Part shown: piece after piece, positions 48,523 to 58,671 of the stretch
Position numbering within the stretch: the first letter of the stretch is position 1
Layout: every line of letters begins with the position of its first letter
Origin: Trinickia terrae
Lineage (GTDB): Bacteria; Pseudomonadota; Gammaproteobacteria; Burkholderiales; Burkholderiaceae
Direction: 5' to 3'
NCBI RefSeq assembly: GCF_005144415.1
Contig: NZ_SWJE01000004.1
Location: 186,001-250,000, forward strand
DNA length: 64,000 bases
Notes under the pieces: model-generated
Seen by the model: only the letters and a program-made list of their open reading frames with translations
The model's database searches: none
What the model was told of the DNA's origin: nothing
Program-made: the position numbers and the translations under genes

Positions 48523-48569
48523 AGCGCTCGTTTTTTCCGCCCCTGCGAGAACGGATTTACCCCGCGTTT

Positions 48570-50462
48570 ATGACAGATAACAACCAGGCACATACGCATA
48601 AGCAGCCTTTGCATTCTCTTGCCATTGCGGCAATCGGCGTAGTTTTCGGCGACATCGGCACCAGCCCGCTCTATTCGCTGAAGGAGGCATTCAGCCCGGC
48701 GCATGGCATTGCGCTCACGAATAATTCGATTCTCGGCGTCATTTCGCTGCTGTTCTGGGCGATCGTGATTGTCGTCGGCATCAAATACGTGTTGTTCGTG
48801 ATGCGCGCCGACAATAACGGCGAGGGCGGCGTGCTCGCGTTGATGGCGCTGTCGCTGCGTTCGTTCGATTCGAGAAGCAAAGCCGCCGCCGTATTAATGG
48901 CGCTGGGGATTTTCGGCTCCTGCATGTTTTATGGGGACGCGGTGATTACGCCGGCCATTTCCGTGATATCGGCTGTCGAAGGCCTCGAGATCGCCACGCC
49001 GCAGTTCTCGCATCTCGTGCTGCCGATCACGATCGTCATCCTGATCGCGCTCTTCTGGATTCAGCGGCACGGCACGGCGCTCGTCGGCAAGCTGTTCGGG
49101 CCGATCATGATTCTCTGGTTCATCACGATCGCTATTCTGGGCGTGTATCACATCGCTCGTGCGCCGGGCGTCATTGCCGCGCTCAATCCGTACTACGCGG
49201 CGTCGTTCATGTCGGCGCACATGCTGCAGGCCTATGTCGTGCTCGGTTCGGTCGTGCTGGTGCTGACCGGGGCCGAAGCGCTCTATGCGGATATGGGCCA
49301 CTTCGGCGCCAAGCCGATCCGGATGGCCTGGTATGTGCTCGTGATGCCGTCGCTCGTGCTGAACTACTTCGGCCAGGGTGCGCTGCTGATGCAGAACCCG
49401 AAAGCCATCGAGAACCCGTTCTTCCTGCTCGCGCCCGACTGGGCGCTGCTGCCGCTCGTCGTCCTGTCGACGGTGGCGACCGTGATCGCTTCGCAAGCCG
49501 TGATTTCGGGCGCCTACTCGCTGACGGCCCAGGCGATCCAGCTCGGCTACGTGCCGCGGATGAAGGTGCTGCACACCTCGGAGCTCGCGATCGGCCAGAT
49601 CTACGTGCCGGTCGTGAACTGGATGCTGCTCTTCATCATCCTGTGCATCGTGATCGGCTTCAAGAGCTCGGACAACCTCGCCGCGGCGTACGGCATCGCC
49701 GTGACGGCGACAATGGTCATCACGACGGTGCTGGCGTGTGTCGTGATGGTGAAGGTCTGGAAGTGGAACAAGGCGCTTGTGGCGTTCATCATCGGCGCAT
49801 TCATGATCGTCGATCTGGGCTTCTTCGGTGCGAACCTGCTGAAGGTCGAAGAGGGCGGCTGGCTGCCGCTCGGCATTGGCGCACTGCTGTTCTTCCTCCT
49901 GATGACCTGGCACAAGGGCCGGATGATCGTGAAGGAGCGCACCGCCGCCGACGGCATTCCGCTCGCGCCGTTCCTGCAAGGCTTGCTTGCGCATCCGCCG
50001 CATCGCGTCTCGGGCACCGCGATCTACCTGACGGGCAGCGACACGCTCGTTCCCGTGAGCCTGCTGCACAATCTGAAGCACAACAAGGTGCTGCACGAGC
50101 GGACCATCTTCCTGACTTTCGTCACGCGCGATATTCCCTATGTGAAGGACGAGGAGCGCGTCACGGTGCGCGACGTCGGCGGCGGGTTGTTTGTGGTGAG
50201 GGCCGCCTACGGTTTCAATGAGACGCCGGACGTGAAGGCGACGCTGCTCGAAGTCGGTCGCATGTACGACCTGACGTTCGAACTGATGGATACGTCGTTC
50301 TTCCTTGCACGTGAGACCGTTGTGCCGACGCAGTTGCCGGGGATGTCGGTGTGGCGCGAACGGGTGTTTGCGTGGATGCACCAGAACGCCGCGAAGCCGA
50401 CGGACTTCTTTGCGATTCCTGCCAATCGCGTGGTCGAGCTGGGGACCAAGATCGAGATTTGA
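48570..50462 (+). CDS. kup: Low-affinity potassium transporter Kup
   Basis: KUP/HAK/KT family K+/H+ symporter of the inner membrane, 630 aa. About 12 transmembrane helices fill residues 15-440, beginning with the family signature [19 protein letters not shown] (22-40). A soluble C-terminal domain (about 450-630) completes it. Length equals the E. coli protein (622). It stands between its own promoter and terminator. Confidence 0.97.
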   Translation: MTDNNQAHTHKQPLHSLAIAAIGVVFGDIGTSPLYSLKEAFSPAHGIALTNNSILGVISLLFWAIVIVVGIKYVLFVMRADNNGEGGVLALMALSLRSFDSRSKAAAVLMALGIFGSCMFYGDAVITPAISVISAVEGLEIATPQFSHLVLPITIVILIALFWIQRHGTALVGKLFGPIMILWFITIAILGVYHIARAPGVIAALNPYYAASFMSAHMLQAYVVLGSVVLVLTGAEALYADMGHFGAKPIRMAWYVLVMPSLVLNYFGQGALLMQNPKAIENPFFLLAPDWALLPLVVLSTVATVIASQAVISGAYSLTAQAIQLGYVPRMKVLHTSELAIGQIYVPVVNWMLLFIILCIVIGFKSSDNLAAAYGIAVTATMVITTVLACVVMVKVWKWNKALVAFIIGAFMIVDLGFFGANLLKVEEGGWLPLGIGALLFFLLMTWHKGRMIVKERTAADGIPLAPFLQGLLAHPPHRVSGTAIYLTGSDTLVPVSLLHNLKHNKVLHERTIFLTFVTRDIPYVKDEERVTVRDVGGGLFVVRAAYGFNETPDVKATLLEVGRMYDLTFELMDTSFFLARETVVPTQLPGMSVWRERVFAWMHQNAAKPTDFFAIPANRVVELGTKIEI

Positions 50463-50502
50463 CCGGGCGCAACGGCGGTTCCGTTCGTTGCGCGCACAAC
50501 AG

Positions 50503-50533
50503 AAAGCCCACGCTTCGGCGTGGGCTTTTGTTT
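50503..50533. terminator. Bidirectional terminator between kup and tex
   Basis: AAAGCCCACGC, a TTCG tetraloop and GCGTGGGCTTT, followed by TGTTT on the plus strand and TCT on the minus; strong for kup and usable by tex. Confidence 0.88.
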
Positions 50534-50577
50534 GCGGGGCAGGCCGGCAGTGCGCGACTGCTGGCCTGTGGTGATGC

Positions 50578-52908
50578 TTAGCGCTGCTTGAGCTTCGCGA
50601 ATGCCGCGGCAATGGCGCCTGCCGGTTCCGGATCGCGCGGGCGCTGCGGACGTGCGCCGCCCGAACGGCCGCCGCGGTCCTGCTGCTGCGGGTTGCCGCG
50701 CGACGACGGGCCAGCGGACGCGTCGTCGTCGAGCCGCATTGTCAGCGCGATGCGCTGGCGCTTCACGTCGACGTCGAGCACCTTCACCTTCACGACCTGG
50801 CCGGCCTTCACGACTTCGTGCGGGTCCTTGATGAACTTCGTCGACATCGCCGACACGTGCACTAGGCCGTCCTGATGCACGCCGATGTCGACGAACGCAC
50901 CGAATGCCGCCACGTTCGTCACGACGCCTTCGAGCACCATGCCCGGCGCCAGGTCGGAAACCTTTTCGACGCCTTCGCGGAAAGTTGCCGTCTTGAACTC
51001 GGGACGCGGGTCGCGGCCCGGCTTCTCGAGCTCGGAGAGAATGTCGCGCACCGTCGGCAGGCCGAAGCGGTCGTCGACGAACTCCGCCGGCGACAGGCCC
51101 GCGAGCGCGTCGCGGTTGCCGAGCACGTCGCCGATCTGCTTCTTGATCTTCGCGAGCATGCGTTCGACGACCGGATACGCCTCTGGGTGCACCGAGGAGC
51201 GGTCGAGCGGATTTTCACCGCTGTTGATGCGCAAAAAGCCCGCGGCCTGCTCGAAAGTCTTGTCGCCGAGACGCGGCACCTTGCGCAGATGTTCGCGCGA
51301 CGGAAACGGACCGTTCGCATCGCGGTAGTCGACAATGTTGCGCGCGAGCGTCGCGTTCAGGCCCGACACGCGGGCGAGCAGCGCGACGGACGCGGTGTTC
51401 GCATCGACGCCGACCGCGTTCACGCAATCCTCGACGACCGCGTCGAGCGAGCGCGCCAGTTCGCGCTGGTTCACGTCGTGCTGATATTGCCCGACGCCGA
51501 TCGCCTTCGGCTCGATCTTGACGAGCTCGGCGAGCGGGTCCTGCAGGCGGCGTGCGATCGACACCGCACCGCGCAGCGAGACGTCGAGTTCCGGAAACTC
51601 CTTGGCCGCCAGCTCGGAAGCCGAATAGACCGACGCGCCGGCTTCCGACACAACGATCTTCTGCAATTTCAGCTCCGGATGGCGCGAAATCAGCTCGCTC
51701 GCGAGCTTGTCGGTTTCGCGCGAGGCCGTGCCGTTGCCGATGCTGATGAGCTCGGCCTGCGTTTGCGCGGCGATGCGCGCGAGCTTGGCGAGCGAGCCGT
51801 CCCAATCGCGGCGCGGCTCGTGCGGGTAGATCGTGTCGGTGGCGAGCAGCTTGCCGGTGCGATCGACGACGGCGACCTTCACACCCGTGCGCAGGCCTGG
51901 ATCGAGGCCGAGCACGGCCTTGGGTCCCGCCGGCGCGGCAAGCAGCAGATCCTTCAGGTTGCGCGCGAAGACGCGAATCGCCTCATGCTCGGCTTCGTCG
52001 CGCAACTGCGTCAGCAGCTCGTTTTCGAGGTGCGGCTGGACCTTCACGCGCCAGCACCAGCGGCAGACGTCGGAGAGCCATTTGTCGGCGGGACGGCCCT
52101 GGTTCGCGATGCCGAAATGGCGCGCGATCGTCGCTTCGCCCGGATGCGGCACTTGCGCGTCGAGCTCTTCGCCGAGACCGAGCTTCACCATCAGCACGCC
52201 GGCGTTGCGGCCTCGGAAGAGGGCGAGCGCACGATGCGACGGAACGGTCTTGATGGTCTCCGAATAATCGTAGTAGTCGCGGAATTTCTCGCCTTCTTCG
52301 CCTTCTTTCCCTTCCACCACGGTGGACGACACGACGCCCTGGCTATGCAGGTAATCGCGCAGCCTGCCGAGCAGCTCGGCGGTTTCGCCGAATTGTTCCG
52401 AGAGGATGTCGCGGGCGCCGTCGAGCGCGGCTTTCACGTCGGCCACGCCTTTTTCCGCATCCACGTAGGCGGCGGCTTCGGCCTGGGGATCGAGCAGCGG
52501 ATTGGCGAGCAGCGCCTGCGCGAGCGGCTCCAGGCCGGCTTCGCGCGCGATCTGCGCTCGCGTGCGGCGCTTCGGCTTATAGGGCAGGTACAGGTCTTCG
52601 AGGACTTGCTTGCTGTCGGCAGCTTCGATCGCCGTGCGCAATTCGTCGGTGAGCTTGCCTTGCTCCTCGATGCTCGCGAGAATCGCCGCGCGGCGGTCTT
52701 CGAGCTCGCGCAGATAGAGGAGCCGCTCTTCGAGCTGGCGCAGTTGGGTGTCGTCGAGATTGCCGGTCACTTCCTTGCGGTACCGGGCGATAAACGGAAC
52801 GGTCGCGCCTTCATCGAGAAGTTGCACCGCCGCCGCGACTTGGCGCGGCTGGACGGTCAATTCGGCGGCGATGCGCTGGACGATCTTGAGTGCTACGGTT
52901 TCCGTCAT
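50578..52908 (-). CDS. tex: Tex family transcription accessory protein
   Basis: A 776 aa RNA-binding protein homologous to Tex and eukaryotic Spt6. Order of domains: N-terminal HTH/helical region (1-180), YqgF-like RNase H fold (about 330-460, with [16 protein letters not shown]), helix-hairpin-helix repeats (about 500-570, [19 protein letters not shown]) and an S1 domain (about 650-720, [26 protein letters not shown]). A Gly/Arg/Pro-rich C-terminal tail (about 730-765) adds a probable disordered RNA-binding end. Confidence 0.95.
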   Translation of the reverse strand: MTETVALKIVQRIAAELTVQPRQVAAAVQLLDEGATVPFIARYRKEVTGNLDDTQLRQLEERLLYLRELEDRRAAILASIEEQGKLTDELRTAIEAADSKQVLEDLYLPYKPKRRTRAQIAREAGLEPLAQALLANPLLDPQAEAAAYVDAEKGVADVKAALDGARDILSEQFGETAELLGRLRDYLHSQGVVSSTVVEGKEGEEGEKFRDYYDYSETIKTVPSHRALALFRGRNAGVLMVKLGLGEELDAQVPHPGEATIARHFGIANQGRPADKWLSDVCRWCWRVKVQPHLENELLTQLRDEAEHEAIRVFARNLKDLLLAAPAGPKAVLGLDPGLRTGVKVAVVDRTGKLLATDTIYPHEPRRDWDGSLAKLARIAAQTQAELISIGNGTASRETDKLASELISRHPELKLQKIVVSEAGASVYSASELAAKEFPELDVSLRGAVSIARRLQDPLAELVKIEPKAIGVGQYQHDVNQRELARSLDAVVEDCVNAVGVDANTASVALLARVSGLNATLARNIVDYRDANGPFPSREHLRKVPRLGDKTFEQAAGFLRINSGENPLDRSSVHPEAYPVVERMLAKIKKQIGDVLGNRDALAGLSPAEFVDDRFGLPTVRDILSELEKPGRDPRPEFKTATFREGVEKVSDLAPGMVLEGVVTNVAAFGAFVDIGVHQDGLVHVSAMSTKFIKDPHEVVKAGQVVKVKVLDVDVKRQRIALTMRLDDDASAGPSSRGNPQQQDRGGRSGGARPQRPRDPEPAGAIAAAFAKLKQR

Positions 52909-53049
52909 GTGATGTACGTCTAGCCTGCTAGGCTCAATCGGGGCTCCAGGCCCGGAATCCGCGGCCGTCAGCGGCGCGGGAGGCGGGAGCCGGGGTTGTC
53001 GAAGCGGGGCATTTTGCCATAAATGCCAGAGCCCTCAAGCTTGGGGTGT

Positions 53050-53055
53050 TAGAAT
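53050..53055 (+). promoter_or_regulatory. -10 box, predicted leaderless start
   Basis: TAGAAT with the ATG of the secreted Q-rich protein (53063) seven bases later. A start at the usual distance would fall at about 53062. The -35 is poor. Confidence 0.45.
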
Positions 53056-53062
53056 TTCACGC

Positions 53063-53869
53063 ATGTCCCGATGCCTTTCTACGACGTTGCCAACTTCCCG
53101 TTTCTTGCTTGCTTCGCGCGCCGCGTGGGTCAGCGCGGCGCTGTTTGCGTTGCCGCTCGGGCTGCCGTCAGCGGCCTTCGCTCAAGACATGCCGGCTTCG
53201 GCGGCGAGTGCCCCGGCGCCCGCCGCTGCGCCCGCCAGCGATTTCGACGCCCGCCAGAAAGCGCTCGATCGCCGTTCCGCACAGAACGACTACGAGTATG
53301 GCGTCGCCTCCCACAATTGCTATAGCAAGTTTTTCGTGAACGCTTGCCTGGGCAATGCCCGCGACAAAATGCGCGACGTGCGCTCGGAGATTCGCAAGGA
53401 GCAACTGGCGCTCAACGACGAGGAACGCGCCTCGCGTGCGCAGCAGCGCGACGAGCAGGCGGCGGTGAAGCGCGCGCAGGACGAAGCCGAAGCGCCGCAG
53501 CGCACGGCCAACGATGCGCACAACCAGCAGCAATTCGAAGACAAGCAGCGCCAGCACGAACTCGATCAGGCCCGGCGCAACGCCGAAGCGCCGCAGCGCG
53601 CGGCGAACGAGGCCACGTACAACCAGAAGCAGGCCGATTACCAGCGCAAGCTCGACGAGGCCCACGCGCAGGCGGCGCAAAAAGCGCAGCAGCGCGCGGA
53701 GAACGCGCAGCGCTACCAGCAAAAGCAAACGGACGCCGCGCAGCACAAGGCAGATGTCGAAGCGCGCCAGAAGCAGGCTGCCGATAAGCAGCAACAACAG
53801 CAACAGCAGCAGTTGCAGGAACAACGACAGCAGCAAGAGCAATTGAAGCAGCAACAAGAAAGCGAGTAA
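53063..53869 (+). CDS. Secreted Gln/Ala-rich coiled-coil protein of unknown function
   Basis: I do not recognise a family. The 268 aa protein has a clear Sec signal peptide (cleavage after AFA, near residue 40) and an Ala/Pro stretch (43-58). A short region with two cysteines follows (NCYSKFFVNACLG, 84-96), which may form a disulfide. The rest (about 105-268) is a highly charged helix-forming region with two related segments (EAEAPQRTANDA near 141 and NAEAPQRAANEA near 173), ending in poly-glutamine of nine residues and further Q-rich sequence. It is likely periplasmic. No neighbour suggests a role; tex is divergent. Confidence 0.75.
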   Translation: MSRCLSTTLPTSRFLLASRAAWVSAALFALPLGLPSAAFAQDMPASAASAPAPAAAPASDFDARQKALDRRSAQNDYEYGVASHNCYSKFFVNACLGNARDKMRDVRSEIRKEQLALNDEERASRAQQRDEQAAVKRAQDEAEAPQRTANDAHNQQQFEDKQRQHELDQARRNAEAPQRAANEATYNQKQADYQRKLDEAHAQAAQKAQQRAENAQRYQQKQTDAAQHKADVEARQKQAADKQQQQQQQQLQEQRQQQEQLKQQQESE

Positions 53870-53949
53870 CGCGTTTTTTGCCGTACAGCAACCTCAGGCG
53901 CAGCGGCCGCAAAACGCGGCGCGGCGCCTAACCGACCGAGGAGGCGAGC

Positions 53950-54165
53950 ATGCGCGAGCAGCAAGCGATCAACCCTGATGTGCTTCGTGACCGCATTTTG
54001 CAGTTGCAATCGGAGCATAGCGAGCTCGATCGCATGATCGGCCAGTTGGCGACCTCGCCGGACATCACCGACTTCGAGCTGCGGCGCCTGAAGAAGCGCA
54101 AGCTCAAGGTCAAGGACAACATCATCTTGCTGCAGTTGCAGCTCGAACCGGATACGCACGCGTAA
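53950..54165 (+). CDS. YdcH family small protein (DUF465)
   Basis: A 71 aa helical-hairpin protein of the YdcH/DUF465 family. The pattern LQSEHSELDRMIGQLATSP followed by LRRLKKRKLKVKDNI is the usual one (two helices, the second basic). Function is unknown. A GAGG ribosome site lies seven bases before the ATG. Confidence 0.85.
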   Translation: MREQQAINPDVLRDRILQLQSEHSELDRMIGQLATSPDITDFELRRLKKRKLKVKDNIILLQLQLEPDTHA

Positions 54166-54232
54166 GCATGACCTGGCAAGCGCCGGTGTCGCGCCGGGTG
54201 CGCCGGTCTTCGCAGGACAGGAACCGCTTGCC

Positions 54233-56452
54233 TTGAATTCACCGCTCGATGCTTCTACCGACCAACCGCGCGCCGGCGCGTCCGGCGCGCGGCCGTCCGT
54301 CCGCGAGGCGCCGGTTTTAAATCCCAAGCGCGGCGCCGAGCTCGACGCGATTTTCGCTGCGGACGGCCTCCTCGCGCAGCGGATCGACGGTTACCGGCCG
54401 CGCGCGTCGCAGATCGAAATGGCGCGCGCCGTTGCTGCGGCGATGGAGGCATCGGGCCGCGCGATGCCGGAGCCGGCGATGTTCGAGGCGCAGGCGCGTC
54501 CGGCGCGCCGTCTGCAGAAGAGCGGCGATGCCGCCGAGCGGACCGCCGAGATCGCGCGCGAAGTCGCTGACGATACCGGGGACAACACGCTGATCGTCGA
54601 GGCCGGCACCGGCACCGGCAAGACCTACGCATACCTTGTCCCGGCGATGCTGTGGGGCGGCAAGGTCATCGTCTCGACCGGCACCAAGCACCTTCAGGAT
54701 CAGCTCTTCCAGCGTGACATTCCGACCGTGCGCGACGCGCTCGCGGTGCCGGTTTCGGTCGCGATGCTCAAAGGGCGCGCCAATTACCTGTGCCACTACT
54801 ACCTGCAGCGCACCGCGGACAACGGCCGTCTGCCGTCGCGGCAGGATACGGCTTATCTGCAGGACATCGTCCGCTTCGCCAAGATCACGCGCACCGGCGA
54901 CAAGGCCGAGCTCGCGAGCGTGCCGGAGACGGCGCCGGTCTGGTCGATGGTGACTTCGACGCGCGACAACTGTCTCGGCCAGGAATGCCCGCGCTATAAG
55001 GAATGCTTCGTGATGCAGGCGCGCCGCGAAGCGCAGCAGGCGGACATCGTCGTCGTCAACCACCACCTGTTTTTCGCAGACATCATGCTCCGCGATACGG
55101 GGATGGCGGAGCTGCTGCCATCGGCGAACACCATCGTTTTCGACGAAGCGCACCAGTTGCCCGAGACGGCGACGCTTTTTTTCGGCGAAACGCTTTCCAC
55201 CGCGCAGTTCCTCGAGCTCGCCCGCGATTCGGTGGCGGAAGGCTTGAGCCACGCGCGCGACGCGGTGGAATGGGTGAAGCTCGGCGCGGCGCTCGAGCGC
55301 GCGGCGCGCGATGTGCGGCTCGCGTTCAAGGAGGACGCGGTGCGGCTGTCGCTCAGCCAGTTGCCCGGCGATCACCCGCTGTTCCCCGCGCTCGACGCCC
55401 TGGAAGCCGCGCTCGACGCGCTCGCCGCGGCGCTGGCCGGGCAGGCTGAGCGCGCGGAATCGATCGGCGCCTGCCAGCGGCGTGCGCGTGAGTTGCAGGA
55501 TTTGCTGAAGGGCTGGACGGTGCTACCGGATGCCGAGCCGCCGAGCAACGAATCGGAAGCGAAGAAGGACAAAGCCGACGATCCAAACGAAAAGGTGCGC
55601 TGGATCGAGGTGTTTTCGCACACGGTCCAACTGCACGAGACGCCGCTGTCGGTCGCGCCGATCTTCGCGAAGCAGCGCGCCGGCGTGCCGCGCGCGTGGA
55701 TCTTCACGTCGGCGACGCTCTCGGTGCGCGGCGACTTCACGCACTATGCCGCGCAAATGGGCTTGAGCGCGAAGCGTTCGATGACGCTGCCAAGCCCGTT
55801 CGACTACGGCACGCAAGGTTTGCTTTACGTGCCGCGCAACCTGCCGCAGCCATCCTCTCCGATGTTCACCGATGCGGTGTTCGACGCCGCGCTGCCGGCG
55901 ATCGAGGCATCCGGCGGCGGCGTCTTCATGCTGTGCACGACGCTGCGCGCCGTCGACCGGATCGCCGCCAAGCTGCGCGATGCGATCGAAGCGCGCGGCT
56001 GGGACATGCCGCTCCTCGTGCAGGGCGACGCGAGCCGCACCGAGTTGCTCGATCGATTCCGAGCCTACGGCAACGCGATCCTGGTGGGCAGCCAGAGCTT
56101 CTGGGAAGGCGTCGATGTGCGTGGCGATGCGCTCTCGCTCGTCGTGATCGACAAGCTGCCGTTTGCGCCGCCCGACGATCCGGTGTTGTCCGCGCGGCTC
56201 GACGCGCTGGCGAAGAAAGGCCTGAGCCCGTTTGCGGTCCATCAGCTCCCGCAGGCGGTGATTACGCTCAAGCAGGGCGCGGGGCGCCTGATTCGCGCGG
56301 AGACGGATCGCGGGGTGCTGATGATCTGCGATACGCGGCTCGTCGACAAACCTTATGGCCGGCGCATCTGGCAGAGCCTCCCGCCGTTCAAGCGGACGCG
56401 CGAAATAGACGTGGTAAGGGAGTTCTTCGACGATCGCGCATTGTCGAAGTGA
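54233..56452 (+). CDS. DinG/YoaA-type ATP-dependent DNA helicase
   Basis: XPD-like iron-sulfur superfamily 2 helicase, 739 aa, TTG start. Walker A is EAGTGTGKT (Lys130), the iron-sulfur cluster has four cysteines (LCHYY, then CLGQECPRYKEC near 246-257), and the DEAH box is FDEAHQLPE. Motif VI appears as QGAGRLIR (about 681-688). Unusually, about 50 residues rich in Ala and Glu are inserted between the Q-motif helix (RPRASQIEMARAVAAAM, 55-71) and Walker A. It probably clears R-loops or helps lesion repair, as DinG and YoaA do. Confidence 0.92.
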   Translation: MNSPLDASTDQPRAGASGARPSVREAPVLNPKRGAELDAIFAADGLLAQRIDGYRPRASQIEMARAVAAAMEASGRAMPEPAMFEAQARPARRLQKSGDAAERTAEIAREVADDTGDNTLIVEAGTGTGKTYAYLVPAMLWGGKVIVSTGTKHLQDQLFQRDIPTVRDALAVPVSVAMLKGRANYLCHYYLQRTADNGRLPSRQDTAYLQDIVRFAKITRTGDKAELASVPETAPVWSMVTSTRDNCLGQECPRYKECFVMQARREAQQADIVVVNHHLFFADIMLRDTGMAELLPSANTIVFDEAHQLPETATLFFGETLSTAQFLELARDSVAEGLSHARDAVEWVKLGAALERAARDVRLAFKEDAVRLSLSQLPGDHPLFPALDALEAALDALAAALAGQAERAESIGACQRRARELQDLLKGWTVLPDAEPPSNESEAKKDKADDPNEKVRWIEVFSHTVQLHETPLSVAPIFAKQRAGVPRAWIFTSATLSVRGDFTHYAAQMGLSAKRSMTLPSPFDYGTQGLLYVPRNLPQPSSPMFTDAVFDAALPAIEASGGGVFMLCTTLRAVDRIAAKLRDAIEARGWDMPLLVQGDASRTELLDRFRAYGNAILVGSQSFWEGVDVRGDALSLVVIDKLPFAPPDDPVLSARLDALAKKGLSPFAVHQLPQAVITLKQGAGRLIRAETDRGVLMICDTRLVDKPYGRRIWQSLPPFKRTREIDVVREFFDDRALSK

Positions 56453-56490
56453 TCGGCGCCTCCAAGCGGATTACTCCGCGTCAGGCGTAA

Positions 56491-56519
56491 AAAAACCCGG
56501 CCTCGGTGGCCGGGTTTTT
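56491..56519. terminator. Bidirectional terminator between helicase gene and bamD
   Basis: AAAAACCCGGCC, loop TCGGT, and GGCCGGGTTTTT; A/T-runs on both sides serve both convergent genes. Confidence 0.92.
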
Positions 56520-56547
56520 CATTGGGCGGTATATCGGAGGAGGCAGA

Positions 56548-57417
56548 TCACCAGATCTGCCACCACGATTTCGCCGCACCCTGGCGCGCGTGGCCGGTGA
56601 TGTAGGGGCTGTCGGGGAAGGTGGCGGAGAGCACGCGCTTCGTATCTTCGGCGAGCTGCGGCTCATTGAGCTCCGTGTACGACAGAATCATGATGTGCAG
56701 CGCATCCTCGATCGCAGGCGCGTTCTTGTATTCCTTGATCGCGAGCTGCGCCCGGTTGATCGCCGCCACATAGGCGCCGCGGCGATAGTAGTAGTCGGCG
56801 GAGTGCACCTCGTGCGAAGCGAGCGCATTCACGATATAGCGCATGCGAGCGGCCGCATCGGGTGCGTACTTGCTGTTCGGGTATTTGTCGACGACGACCT
56901 TGAACGCGTCATACGATTCGCGCAGCGACTTCGGGTCGCGCTCGCTCATGTCCTGGCCGGAAAAGCGTCCGAACAGGCCGAGGTCGTCGTTGAAGTGGAT
57001 CATCCCCTTCAGGTAGTGCGCGTAGGCGATATCGGGGTGATCCGGATGCAGCTGGATGAAGCGGTCGATGGCGGTGTCTGCGGCGGCCGTTTCGTTATCC
57101 TTCCAGTCGCAGTAGGCGACGTTGATCTGCGCCTGCTGTGCGAAGTGGCCGAACGGGTCGCGGCCTTCCAGCGCTTCGAAGTATTTCGCGCACTTGCCCC
57201 AGTCGCCGCCGGTCAAGGCGTCCTGGGCCTCCGAGTATAATTTGTTGTTCGACCAGGTCGCCGTCTCGTCGGTCTTTTGCGGCAGGCCGTGACAGGCCGC
57301 CATCAGCGCTGCAGCAGCGCCCAGTGCCAGATAGGTGCTCGCGGGTTTGATGGCGCGCTTTGCTGCATGGACGGCCGCGCTGAGGGCCGATTTGATGATG
57401 GTGTTCAGGGCTCGCAT
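56548..57417 (-). CDS. bamD: Outer membrane protein assembly factor BamD
   Basis: Essential BAM-complex lipoprotein of 289 aa. The lipobox MAAC gives lipidated Cys42 after an unusually long N-region (about 25 residues before the hydrophobic core), so the true start may be further in. Five TPR-like helical pairs follow (for example YSEAQDALTGGDWGKCAKYFEAL and AHYLKGMIHF). A TAGGAA ribosome site precedes the ATG. It diverges from rluD with 33 bases between start codons, the usual bamD/rluD arrangement. Confidence 0.95.
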   Translation of the reverse strand: MRALNTIIKSALSAAVHAAKRAIKPASTYLALGAAAALMAACHGLPQKTDETATWSNNKLYSEAQDALTGGDWGKCAKYFEALEGRDPFGHFAQQAQINVAYCDWKDNETAAADTAIDRFIQLHPDHPDIAYAHYLKGMIHFNDDLGLFGRFSGQDMSERDPKSLRESYDAFKVVVDKYPNSKYAPDAAARMRYIVNALASHEVHSADYYYRRGAYVAAINRAQLAIKEYKNAPAIEDALHIMILSYTELNEPQLAEDTKRVLSATFPDSPYITGHARQGAAKSWWQIW

Positions 57418-57425
57418 TTCCTAGC

Positions 57426-57431
57426 TATAAG
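57426..57431 (+). promoter_or_regulatory. -10 box for rluD in the bamD-rluD divergent gap
   Basis: TATAAG (5 of 6), 20 bases before the rluD ATG. The same bases read TTATAG on the other strand, so the AT-rich core may serve both directions. Any -35 falls inside the bamD 5' end. Confidence 0.4.
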
Positions 57432-57450
57432 TCTCAGTGACCCAGTCTAA

Positions 57451-58623
57451 ATGACCCGCTCAAGTGCTTCAGGCGCCAATTCACGAAACAACAAGTCCGG
57501 CCCCAAAGATCGCGACGAAGATTATAGCCCAAGCGCAGACCCCGCCGACGCGTCGGCCGGGCCGCGCCTCGCGCAGGTGCCGCCCGAGCTTGCCGGCGAG
57601 CGGCTCGACAAGGTGCTCGCGAAAGTCTTTCCGGAGTTTTCGCGCAGCCGCTTGCAAAGCTGGATCGAGGCGGAGCGCGTGCTCGTCGACGGAGCGCCCG
57701 CCAAGATCCGTCAGCCGGTCCCGCTGGGCGCCATGATCGAGCTCACGCCCGACCTGCTGCCCGAGCAGCTCGCCTTCGCGCCCGAGCCTGTGGCGCTCGA
57801 CGTCGTCTACGAAGACGACACGCTCGTTGTCATCAACAAGCCTGCGGGGCTCGTCGTGCACCCGGCAGCCGGCAACTGGAGCGGCACGCTCCTGAACGGC
57901 CTCCTTTATCGCTATGGCGAGGCGGCTGCCGGGCTGCCGCGCGCGGGCATCGTCCATCGGCTCGACAAGGAGACCTCGGGGCTCATGGTGGTCGCGCGCA
58001 CGCTCGAGGCGCAGACCGACCTCGTGCGGCAACTGCAGGCGCGCACGGTCAAGCGCCGTTATCTGGCGCTCGTCTGGGGCAACATGCCATCCGAGGGCAC
58101 CATCGACGCGCCGATCGGCCGCGACCCGCGCGAGCGCACGCGCATGGCCGTGGTGACAGGCGCAGCGGGCAAGCCTGCGCGCACGCATTTTCGTACGGTC
58201 GACGAAGCGCTCTGGGAGCGCCAGCCCGTATCGGCGATTCACTGCGATCTCGAGACCGGCCGCACCCATCAGATTCGCGTTCATTGCGCGCACATCGGCC
58301 ATCCGCTGCTCGGCGACCCGGTCTACGGACGCGCCCGCGGCAAGCGTTCGGTCACGCCGCTGCCGGGCGGCTTTGCGCGCCAGGCGCTGCATGCGTGGCG
58401 GCTCGGCTTGATCCATCCGCGGACGGGTCGCGCGATGCAATGGCGCGCCGATCCGCCCGAGGACATGGCCGCGCTCGCCGAGGCGCTCGGTCTTGGCGGA
58501 GAGTCCGAACTCGATGAGAGCTACGATGTCTACGACGACGAATTCGACGGTGTGGAGGTGTCGTATGAATCGGAATACGAAGACCCCTCCGACGATGACG
58601 ACGATGAGGCCGAGGACGCGTAA
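57451..58623 (+). CDS. rluD: 23S rRNA pseudouridine synthase RluD
   Basis: Makes pseudouridines 1911, 1915 and 1917 in helix 69 of 23S rRNA. An S4 domain (about 49-100, [22 protein letters not shown]) precedes the catalytic domain with HRLDKETSG (Asp172). At 390 aa it is longer than the E. coli protein (326), owing to a roughly 40-residue polar N-terminus and a strongly acidic tail (about 350-390, ending in [10 protein letters not shown]). It is 48 bases before pgeF; the bamD-rluD-pgeF cluster is conserved. Confidence 0.95.
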   Translation: MTRSSASGANSRNNKSGPKDRDEDYSPSADPADASAGPRLAQVPPELAGERLDKVLAKVFPEFSRSRLQSWIEAERVLVDGAPAKIRQPVPLGAMIELTPDLLPEQLAFAPEPVALDVVYEDDTLVVINKPAGLVVHPAAGNWSGTLLNGLLYRYGEAAAGLPRAGIVHRLDKETSGLMVVARTLEAQTDLVRQLQARTVKRRYLALVWGNMPSEGTIDAPIGRDPRERTRMAVVTGAAGKPARTHFRTVDEALWERQPVSAIHCDLETGRTHQIRVHCAHIGHPLLGDPVYGRARGKRSVTPLPGGFARQALHAWRLGLIHPRTGRAMQWRADPPEDMAALAEALGLGGESELDESYDVYDDEFDGVEVSYESEYEDPSDDDDDEAEDA

Positions 58624-58671
58624 CACCCTGTGCCCGGCCTTTGACGACAACAACAACGAGGAACCATCCGC

